From Aegilops tauschii subsp. strangulata (lineage: Eukaryota > Streptophyta > Magnoliopsida > Poales > Poaceae): 64,000 nt of DNA. Made by a program: the position numbers and the translations under genes. The stretch spans positions 376,013,054 to 376,077,053 of the forward strand of contig NC_053041.3 of NCBI RefSeq assembly GCF_002575655.3, in the 5' to 3' direction. This document shows positions 55,111 to 64,000 of the stretch, piece by piece. The notes under the pieces are model-generated. The model saw nothing but the letters and a program-made list of their open reading frames with translations, searched no databases and was not told the origin of the DNA. Position 1 is the stretch's first letter. The number at the start of each line of letters is the position of its first letter.

Positions 55111-56400
55111 AGACCCTGCGCCTCAAGAAGGGGCGACTTTCACGCCTGCCATTCCGGTAGCAGCACCTAAACCTGCAGCGGACACCGAGTGCACGAACCG
55201 TGCAGTCACCAGTCAGAGTTGGGCCATAGCCTACGAGTCTTCTGGGCCGGAGCCCGTGTAACGCGTGTAAGCCCATGTCGGGTGTGTGTGGTGGATACTT
55301 AGGCCCAGTTCTTTTCACACAGGATTCTGCAGAATCAAGATTTTGGAAAATTATCCCAGAATCTGTTGGCGAGTTCTTTTCTGGGATTGTAGGTTGAGAT
55401 TCTGGAAAGAGTTGTGTGTTGAAATGTCTGTAGTACCCTTAGACAGAAATTGTTTGATGAATTTATTAACACCTTGTTGTTTCTAACGGTATCTAGTCGA
55501 ATTTGAGTACGAAAGTGATTTACGAATGTCATAAAAAGTGCTAAATATTACATTTAGAATGGATAAAGATTTGTTCATTACAAAAGTGGATGAACTAAAA
55601 AATGGATAATCTCAAGGTACGAGACTAGCAGCAATCGCATCGCGTATTGCGTTCATGGTACCATCATCTTCTCGTGGTAGAGCATTGGCACCTGTAAACG
55701 GCAATGGAGGTTGCACATATGCATCATTGTCGAACTTGTCAAAATGCTCACCGTGAGCGTCGGCGTCGAACTTTGAGGGACGGAGCTGAGGGCCGGGGCG
55801 GACTGAGGGGCGAGGACGAGCTGAGGAGGGAAACTGGACGGCAGGGGCGGCAACGGCTTGTCCTGGCCGACGGCGGCGCGGCAACCCTAGCCGCTGCCGC
55901 GAAGCTGACGGGGCGGGGCAAACTGCCGGGCGGGGAGGGCGGGGCGGACTGGGCAAGGGAGGCTGGCCGGCGGGGGCGGGGGCGGGCGCGGCTAGAAGGT
56001 CCGCTGCCCCGATGCGGTGCGGGAACTGGGAGACGAGCGAGCGGTGGGGTGCGTCCGCTCGTTTTCGGGGTCCTGGGTTGGAGTGCGGGATGGCATTTTG
56101 ATCATAAATACGTGATATAATAAGGGTACAGCTATACTTCGAAACGTTTTCTTTGGTGGGACTTGCCAGAATCCTGAGATTGTGGGAGAAACCAGGTATT
56201 TTGTGATTTAGGGATTGCACTAGGATTCTGAAGAATTCGGTTGAGATTTTGGAGGTTCAATCGAGTTCTTTTCGCTCAGGATTTTCGGGACCAAGATTCT
56301 CCATAATCTGCTCAAAAAAACTGGGCCTTAAGAGTGTGGTGGATACTTAAGACAACGATGCCACTGTTAGGGTTCATGTTGAATAAGAAAGTGAATTGAT
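55111..56400 (+). other. Gypsy 3' region split by a Harbinger element
   Basis: 55111-55301 and 56328-56400 read continuously once the Harbinger element is removed. The join contains a tandem duplication of GTGTGGTGGATACTTAAGA. This is probably the short LTR or 3' untranslated part of the Gypsy element; the LTR limits are not clear. Confidence 0.5.
55302..56327 (-). mobile_element. PIF/Harbinger deletion derivative (1.03 kb)
   Basis: Ends GGCCCAGTTCTTTT and (complement) GGCCCAGTTTTTTT form the terminal inverted repeats; the target duplication is TTA on both sides (55299-55301, 56328-56330), typical of Harbinger. On the minus strand a frame of 202 residues ends DGTMNAIRDAIAASLVP, similar to the C-terminal tail of Harbinger transposases; the rest of that frame is GC-rich filler. 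The inner part is very GC-rich (55780-56060). Confidence 0.8.
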
Positions 56401-57017
56401 CTCCTTCCCCGGTTGCTTCATCCCCTCACCTACTCCTCTCGTCCTGCTTCATCCCCTCACCTACTCCTCTCGTCCTCCCCCGCAGCTGCAGCTGCGGCAG
56501 GGATGCGAATTACCTTATCTGGTTTTTTTTTGTACCAGATGTGTGCTGGTGCTGACTGCTGAGAGCTCAGTTGGTATTTCAGCCGCTGCAGCGCGGCAAC
56601 AGGGACCCGACTTACCTTATCTGTTCTTTTTTTTTACCAGATATGACTGCTAAGCAACTGCAAAGTTCTATAAAATGCAAAAAGGATCTGCAACAGATCT
56701 AATTAGGTTCAGACCTTACATCATCACAACAACACACATCATGGATGACTACAACCTGGTTGCCAACATCTGCGGTGACAGAAAAACAAAAACTAGCATG
56801 TACTAAGTCACAGGCATCTACAGCAACACTTGCTCCTTGCTTCATCCCGCTTCTCATTTGCTACCTCACTTCATTTCACAGCCCCCCGCCGGAAGGGGAA
56901 CAAACACTTCGCTGTCTTACAACCGTCTTAAACGCAGGCAGCAAGACACAGTATGTACAATGCTCACAGCCGATGTGGGGAAAATGTGACACATTAAATC
57001 CCACCATAAGAGAGCTA
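56401..57017 (-). other. 3' flank of the NAC gene
   Basis: 56400-56660 has duplicated CTTCATCCCCTCACCTACTC and a second repeat pair around CCTTATCTGGTTTTTT / CCTTATCTGTTC. 56700-57017 is presumably the NAC 3' untranslated region. No other gene is seen. Confidence 0.45.
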
Positions 57018-60000
57018 TTATGCCCATCCGTAGATCCCAACGCTGACAAGGACGAGAAGAGCCACCGACAGAACTGGCAAGATCATGCGTGCTGCGAAGC
57101 CTCCCCTCTTCCTTGGTGCTCTCACATGTGGCTGGAGACCACACTCCTGCTTGTTCTCCTTGTCGCTTTTCTCTGCCGTCTTCCGCAGCCTCATACCAGA
57201 ATTAGCTTCTGGATCAAGCATTGCAGCATCAGCATGTCAATAATATGTTGAATAGGCTTCCCAAGGCAGAAGCCAACAATAACAAGATAACAAGATGTAT
57301 AATAGCTCAGCAGACTAGTTACCATGATCAGGCATGTACATTTGCTCATCAGCATGACTGTTGCCAGCGTCGTCTGGGAAGTTTGTGTCCACATGCTCTT
57401 CAATCTGGAAGACGAATACCAAAACATGTTAGTATTACAAACTGCAGCTCGTTGCCAGGCATCATTGTCATGCAGGAGTTCATATAAGCTAGAACAGGCC
57501 CAATGAAGAAAGCACAGGAACAGGTCATAAACTAAGACACCTTCCACGCATATAATGGAACTAACCGTAGGACACCCAATATCTATCTTTTACCACCAAA
57601 GTCCAGTTGAAGAATTAGGTCAAGAGTAAGAAAGAAGTCCTCACCTCAGCTTCCAGCCCTTTGTTTTCACTTCCATGTTTTATAATGCAACTTGACGCAC
57701 CATCAACACTGGAACATGATCCTGCATCAAGGTTTGATTGTAGCCGTAACCTTCGCACTGCAGTCCCTTGTTCGGTGGTAAATGAGCTATCTGTGCTTGT
57801 GCTCATAATATTAATCCCTGTTGCCTCAGCATCAGCTTCATTGGAAGGCATATTTGAACTTGGAGCAGGGCGCCGGGCCATAATAGTAATCCCCGTTGAT
57901 TGAGCGTCATCACAGTCGGAAGGTGCACTTTTAGTTAGAGCACGGCGCCGGGTCATAATAGTAACCCCGGTTGACTCAGAATCATCTACATCAGCAGATG
58001 ACTCAACAGATTCACTCGTATACTTCGAAGTTACAATATCTGATTCTTCATCTTCATGTTCATCTCTGGTCATGCTCTCTCTACTCTCAACATTGACATC
58101 AGACAATGAATCCAGTAGCCGAAGCCTCCTTGGTGCAATGCCCTGTTGAGAAAATATATAGTTCGGATGCACAGTAGACTGTAACTGCTGATGCATGGGA
58201 TTAAATCCAAAACCGTTGCTCCATACATCATTCTGCCCACTTGAATCGTCCATGCTATTGAACAAATCTTGCAAGGACTCATCGCCGGAGTCCATGGAAA
58301 GTACATCCGGATTAGTGCCATAAGGAAGCAATGTTGCATTCTCATATAATCCACTTTGTTGCGGATTTGTGTCATCTGACAGAAAATTACCGAACCAGTT
58401 TGGACCATCATATAGCAACTCACCCTGAGCCTACAGAGAACAAACAAATATAAGAAGGCAGACAATAATCATAACATATACAGCAGATGCCAAAATAATC
58501 ATTACCTGCATAAAAACAGTGTCTGAATCATACTGAACTTTACATGCAGTTGATGAATGCTCATCTGGATCAGCAATTGTTTCATTCAAGAAATCTTCCA
58601 CTGAATTATGAGGTAACTGAAGTAGAAGCTTATCCACATCATCAAGCGATAACATGGGGGCGGAAACGGTTGCAAATTCATGAGACCCGAGATTTTTCGT
58701 CTGTGAATCAATTAGGTGAGCCAAAGAGCCAACCGGCATATCAGCCTGCTTTATTATATATGATAAATCAGTATGAGGACTTCAGGACCTTAACTCACTT
58801 TGAGAGACTGTACACTTAAATAATGCATGATATAGAGGTACACAGTTCTGCTCACCTTCGGACTTTCATCGACATTACCATGAAAAGGCATGCCTAAAAC
58901 ATTTGCTTCATCTATCCCCGAATTGCCATTTCGGTCTGCAAGCCACCTTGTAACTGGTGTGCCCGGAGTATCAATGGTACCTGGCAACTCAATTGGACAT
59001 CCATGCAGACCAGATTCAGGAAATTCCTTATTTATGAGTGTGATAGCTTCCTCGTTTGCTTCCATGTTGTCAGGAGTTGAACGAGATGGAGTGGGAGAGT
59101 AGCCACTTCTATCCATTTCCTCTGGAATGGAGCGCTCAGTTTTCTCCAATTGCTTTTGAAATAGGCGGTAGAGAACATAACCACCCTGAAAGTACACAAA
59201 TATCACAGCAGAAGTATCAGACAACGAGGTAGTAGTAACCATTTCCAATCCAGGGGCAATTTACTTTTTGTTTATTTTGACTGCTCAAAGCGTGCAGACA
59301 ATCGGATTTGTGCTGTGTTGATTATGTTGTTACTTCATTTTACAGTCTAAAACGAAACTGGTAGGTTTCAGAAGATGTTGGTCAATGAGCCTGTTATATC
59401 TAAGAACTTAGAACCGCACTGTGAACAGAATCTAACAGCACTGCCACGAAAAACTGAGAAAGAAACAGATAGAGGCCCATACCTGCTCGCCAGACTCAAA
59501 CTCTGGCTCGGTGGTGCGGTACTCGTGCATAATCCAACCAGTGCGCTCCCCTTTCGGGGCACGTCCTCGGTGGAACACAAGGGTCTTCTTCATGCCAATC
59601 ATATGCTGCTTCTTCTTCTCGCCCTTGGACTTGATGACCCTGTCCTTCCCGGTGGCCTTCCAGTACCCAGCCTCCGTCGCCCTGTTTGACCTGCTTCCAT
59701 TGGGATACTTGCGGTCCTTTGGTGCAAAGAAGAACCACTCTGGATCCTCCGAGCGGATCAAAGCTTTATCTGCAAGCACCACAATACCGGCGTCAGAAGA
59801 AATGGAATCTTCATCCAAAGGTATTGACATTCAAATTATTAAATAGCACCACGCCCAATAGTTACAGCTGCATCGCACCAAATCGCATCTCGGAAAAAGG
59901 GTATACTAGAGAAATATATAGCAGGCATCGAGGGAATCGTATCAAATATCAGCACCCCGAACACCTTTTTTACTGAATTTCGCAGCCCCCAAACAGCACG

Positions 60001-60541
60001 ATGCAAACAGCGAGAATCAGCCAGTGAATCAAACGAACTAACAAAAAAAGGATGGTCCCCGAGGGATCAGAACCCCCCAAACGGAACGCGCCGACGGAGA
60101 ATCGCAAGAACAGACTGGCTGGAGTGGTTACAAGAACAGCAACGCGTACAAAACGGGGGAGACAAATGGGGGGAAATCAAACTCAGAACCCCAAATTAGG
60201 CACGAATCGCAGCGACCAAAATCAGAGGCCGCAAAACAAAGACACAACGGAGCCCCCGAGTCCAACCGCATACGAGACGATCATCCAAGCTCCAGGACCA
60301 AAACATCCCCCCACACACAAGAGGCGGCAGGAGCGGCAGTACCTGGGAGGTCCCACGGCTCGCACTTGCAGACGTCGATCTCCGGGATCACCTCGACCTC
60401 GTTCTTGATCTGCCCCGTGATCTTCCCCTTGAGGTAGTGCCTGACGAGCTCCTCGTCGGTGGGGTGGAACCTGAAACCGAGCGGTAGCGCCTTGAGCTCC
60501 ATCACCGTCATGCTCCTCCACTGTCCCAAGCTCTCATCCAA
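57018..60541 (-). CDS. Membrane-tethered NAC transcription factor (NTL type), 7 exons, intact
   Basis: Exons: 60541-60343, 59769-59483, 59185-58856, 58745-58506, 58430-57645, 57404-57323, 57208-57018; all GT-AG, phases agree; 2115 bp, 704 residues. The NAC domain spans about residues 18-165: [47 protein letters not shown] and [16 protein letters not shown]. The long C-terminal part is acidic and repetitive. The tail has a basic PRKRGG stretch and a hydrophobic helix at about 681-702 ([20 protein letters not shown]). In this family the factor is held in a membrane and released by cleavage to enter the nucleus, often under stress. A second in-frame start (MTVMEL, 60511) is equally plausible. 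Nothing is broken. Confidence 0.95.
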
Positions 60542-60736
60542 CGACTACGAGACCCAACCCGGTAGGAGATTCGGAGCTCAGGGGATATACTTAGCAGCGA
60601 AGGAAGCGGAGGGGGTGGATTTTGCCTAGGGTTTGGTCGGATTTGGGGATTTTTAGGGGAGGATGCGGGGAGGAGACGTGTGTGCGAAGAAAGCGAGTGC
60701 CGCGTGCCTTCCTTTACCGCGTCCGGAATTTGCTCT

Positions 60737-60744
60737 GTATATAC
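60737..60744 (-). promoter_or_regulatory. TATA box of the NAC gene
   Basis: The minus strand reads GTATATAC within CGGGGTATATACAGAGC, 196 bases upstream of the first ATG in a GC-rich setting. That implies a leader of roughly 165 bases. Confidence 0.6.
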
Positions 60745-60942
60745 CCCGCGTCCGGGTTTACCCCCTTGATGACCATAATATTACGGTTCGGCCACTGCCG
60801 CCGCACCACGCTGCCCACTGTCCAGTGAACCAGTCCAGCAGCGATGCGGGGACGGGGACGGGGAGGGCTCTTTGTTTTTCCCCTGCTCAAATATATTAGG
60901 CCGCCGGCTTACCGCCGTAAAAAAATATTCGAAAAGTCTAAT

Positions 60943-60958
60943 GCCCACACGTGTGGGC
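60943..60958. promoter_or_regulatory. Perfect palindrome with G-box core in NAC promoter
   Basis: GCCCACACGTGTGGGC is a 16-bp perfect palindrome centred on CACGTG (60948-60953), about 400 bases upstream of the NAC ATG. G-box cores bind plant bZIP and bHLH factors, including abscisic-acid-response and unfolded-protein-response regulators. Confidence 0.55.
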
Positions 60959-61535
60959 GTTAGCCAACTCGCGCACACGCATCCATTGCCGTCCAGTAGC
61001 TACTGCACGAATCTTGACACGATCTGGCTGATTTCTTGTGCCACGTAGGACAAGTCGATTGTGTGGTGTGTAAGAGGGGTGGCCCGCACGCCGGTTTCCT
61101 CTCTGCGGTCAACGGTTGACACTCGGGGGCGTGCGGTGGGACAGCGGTTGCGCCCGCACGCGTTGCCCGAATGCGGTTGCCGTCTAGCACGGCATACTTC
61201 ACACCCCCATCATGCGCGGTTCCATTTACTCCCCCCACTTCTCTACTCACCCAACCCACCATCCGCGGCAGTTCATTCGATTGGAGGAGAAGCCGATAGG
61301 AGGAGGAGGCGGCGGAGGCGGAAGAGTCGACGGCATTCGCGGCCGTCGGTGAGGCTCGCCGGACCAGAGAGTCTACGCCGGAGTGCCCGCAGCTTGAAGG
61401 TAATGCTCCTCCCCGCGCTGACATTCCTCCCTGCATTTTCCCCTCTCCCCTCTGCGGTGGATTTCTCCGCTCAAGATTCATAGTGATTACGGCGTAATCA
61501 CGGTGCTCCGGCGTTCCCGTCGGCGGCGGAGTCCC
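60959..61535. other. GC-rich promoter region, possible divergent first exon
   Basis: 61270-61400 (GGAGGAGGAGGCGGCGGAGG) ends at a donor-like GAAG|GTAATG near 61401 on the plus strand and could be the first, non-coding exon of a gene pointing right. The next 130 bases are intron-like, then the Copia LTR starts. No coding exon is visible, so this is only a possibility. Confidence 0.3.
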
Positions 61536-64000
61536 TGAAAGATCGTGGATGTCGCCTAGAGGGGGGTGAATAAGCGCTTTAAAATAATTACGGTTGAGGC
61601 TTGAACAAATGCGGAATAAATCTAGCGGTTAATTTGTCAAGCACAAAACCTACAACAACTAGGCTCACCTATGTGCACCAACAACTTATACTAAGCAAGA
61701 GAAACTACTTAGGTGATAGCAAGATATATGACAAGAAACAATATGGCTATCACAAAGTAAAGTGCATAAGTAAGGGCTCGGGTAAGAGATAACCGAGGCA
61801 CGCGGAGACGACGATGTATCCCAAAGTTCACACCCTTGCGGATGCTAATCTCCGTTTGGAGCGGTGTGGAGGCACAATGCTCCCAAGAAGCCACTAGGGC
61901 CATCGTAATCTCCTCACGCCCTCGCACAATCCAAGATGCCGTGATTCCACTAAGGGACCCTTGAGGGCGGTCACCGAACCCGTACAAATGGCAACCCTTA
62001 GGGGCGGTCACCGAACCCGTACACTTTGGCGACCCTTGGGGGCGGTCATCGGAACCCGTCAAATTGCTCGGGGCGATCTCCACAACCTAATTGGAGACCC
62101 CGACGCTTGCCCGGAGCTTTACACCACAATGATTGAGCTCCGAACACCACCAACCGTCTAGGGCGCCCAAGCACCCAAGAGGAACAAGCTCAAGGGTACC
62201 AAGCACCCAAGAGTAATAAGCTTCTCAACTTGTAACTTCCACGTATCACCGTGGAGAACTCAAACCGATGCACCAAATGCAATGGCAAGGGCACACGGAG
62301 TGCCCAAGTCCTTCTCTCTCAAATCCCACCGAGGCAACTAATGCTAGGGAGGAAAATGAGAGGAAGAACGAAAGAAGAACACGAAGAACTCCAAGATCTA
62401 GATCCAAGGGGTTCTCCTCACTTAGAGGAGAAAGTGATTGGTGGAAACGTGGATCTAGATCTCCTCTCTCTTTTCCCTCAAGAACTAGCAAGAATCATTG
62501 GAGGGATTGAGAGTTAGCAAGCTCGAAGAAGGTCAACAATGGGGAAAGAACACGAGCTCAAAGGATAAGGTTCATTGGGGAAGAAGACCCCTTTTATAGG
62601 AGGGGGAAAATCCAACCGTTATGTGCTCAGCCCGCACACGAGCGGTATTACCGCTCCACGAGCGGTACTACTGCTCGGGCGGAAGAAGCAGGGAACAGGA
62701 GCAAGAAAATAAGAACCTTGGGGCGGTAGTACCGCCGATAAGCGGTACTACCGCTCACCCCAGCGGTACTACCGCTGGAGGAGTAGAACACGGGACAAAA
62801 GGAGGCAGGACAAAGCAGAGTACGGTGGCAGTAGTGCAGTAGCGGTACTACCGCTCGACCGGAGCGGTACTACTGCTTATAGGCGGTACTACCGTGCCTT
62901 ACTGCCGCGCGACTACTGCTGAACCCGACACGAAAAGAGCAGACCCAAAATCGAGGCGGTAGTAGAGCGGTACTGGAGAGGTACTACCGCTTGACGCTAC
63001 AAGCGGTACTACCGCTGCCACCGCGGTACTACCGCAGGGAGAAAAACAGAACTGCCAAAACTTCTTCATATGAGCTCCGAATTGAGCAAACTCAAGCTTG
63101 TTGGATACAAGACGACGAGTAGCATCAAAACAGCGACTGGTTATAGTAAGAATAGGCAGGGGAGGTATGCCTAACAAATAGAGGAGTGAAACCTCCAACC
63201 GAGAAGAACCGGCATAACCTCCAACATCGAAAACATCATAGAAGAAGCATGTGAACTCCGTTTTCGATGAACTCGAGCTTGTCATGAAAATGACCATAAG
63301 CTCCAAATCTCACAAGGAGAAGAATCAAAGAAGAACCAATAAAGATGATGCAAGGATGCAATGGTTTGAGCTCTCTATGAACGATACGATCAAGCTACTC
63401 ATCGAGAGCCCCCCTTGATATTACGGCAATCGATCCTATAACCCGGTCTCCCAACTACCACCATGAGACCGGTAAAATAGAAAACCTATCAAGAGCAAAC
63501 CTTTGCCTTGCACATGGTCCACTTGAGCTATATGATGACGATCTTGACTCCCTCAAGATGGACCACCTTTCTTGATTGTGTTGGCTCGATGAAGACTAGT
63601 TGATTGCTCCCCCATATTCCACTATGGGTGAGCCACCCTTCCGCACATCTTCACAAGTCCATTGTCACCACAATGGATGGCAAGCTTCAAGCATTTGATC
63701 TCTTCGTGATGCTTTACTTGAACTTGCCCGCTTCACTTGAACTTGCACATCGCAACCTAGCCCCACAAAGAACTCTCACGAAGACCATGGGTTAGAACAC
63801 AAAGCGTAATTGGCAATGCTTACCATACCATGGGATCGCTTGATCCCTCGGTACATCTTGTGCGCTTTGTGTGTTGATCAACTTGATTCACTCTTGACTT
63901 AGTCTTGATCAACCTTGACTCTTTCCAACTCTCTTCATTTGGATGATGTCTTGAAGGTAAACATGAATGATCACACAATCTTCTTCTTCAAGACATGCTT
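61536..64000 (-). mobile_element. 3' LTR of another Copia family-2 copy, runs off right edge
   Basis: It starts TGAAAGATCG at 61536 with no primer-binding site beside it, so this is the outer 3' LTR edge of a minus-strand element that continues right. It is the long form: it contains the block absent from 16667-18181, with the three GGGCGGTCACCG repeats (61970-62060) and a dense palindrome cluster at 62640-63040. Left flank GTCCC. Confidence 0.88.
62640..63040. repeat. Cluster of AGCGGTACTACCGCT palindromes in LTR
   Basis: More than a dozen half or full copies of AGCGGTA(C/G)TACCGCT occur within 400 bp, several perfect 15-16 bp palindromes, at irregular spacing. The same motif clusters at 25060-25390 and 3111-3360. 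Confidence 0.85.

Noticed and set aside
59511..60408. Plus-strand frames across the NAC gene
   Set aside because: Shadows of NAC exons and of intron sequence on the opposite strand.

Overview
The window looks like nuclear DNA of a Triticeae grass (wheat, Aegilops or a close relative). The grounds are the dense nesting of LTR retrotransposons, CACTA and Harbinger elements of types I recognise from Triticeae, plant GT-AG introns, and plant-only gene families (NAC, FBD-type F-box, B3). Family names are by recognition only; no database was searched. Almost all open reading frames here are transposon debris or antisense shadows. One host gene is clearly intact and one more may be.

Layout, left to right. 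1-3110: 5' end of a Copia element on the minus strand (gag start, primer-binding site, 2.9-kb LTR). 3111-4023: piece of a second Copia LTR family in plus orientation. 4024-10364: minus-strand Gypsy element (gag, leader, truncated LTR) whose gag is split by a complete CACTA element at 4994-9283 with TTG target duplications. 10365-13631: truncated CACTA-type element with a decayed transposase gene. 13632-44459: a stretch bounded by two inverted copies of a roughly 120-bp CACTGGT terminal sequence. It contains a DEDD exonuclease pseudogene, a B3-like/F-box/FBD gene, a zinc-finger pseudogene, a long tandem-repeat field and a second, degenerate B3 gene. A 10-kb gag-only Copia element (16667-26621) and Gypsy elements (35728-37287 and 38419-43663) are nested in it.

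44460-56400: mosaic of truncated Gypsy LTR, integrase, gag and reverse transcriptase pieces, one CACTA end, one Copia LTR, one Gypsy integrase region and a 1-kb Harbinger derivative (55302-56327, TTA duplications). 57018-60541: an intact seven-exon NAC transcription factor gene on the minus strand, predicted 704 residues with a C-terminal membrane anchor. From 61536 to the end: LTR of another copy of the second Copia family, inserted about 1 kb upstream of the NAC start codon.

The most notable items are these. (1) A predicted B3-like + F-box + FBD fusion gene whose splice phases stay consistent across a 10-kb Copia insertion in its last intron. (2) The possibility that several gene-like cargoes lie between matching terminal repeats 30.8 kb apart. 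(3) A 1.14-kb segment present in one LTR and absent from the other LTR of the same Copia element, one edge of which recurs at an unrelated junction. (4) A membrane-tethered NAC gene with internal sequence repeats.
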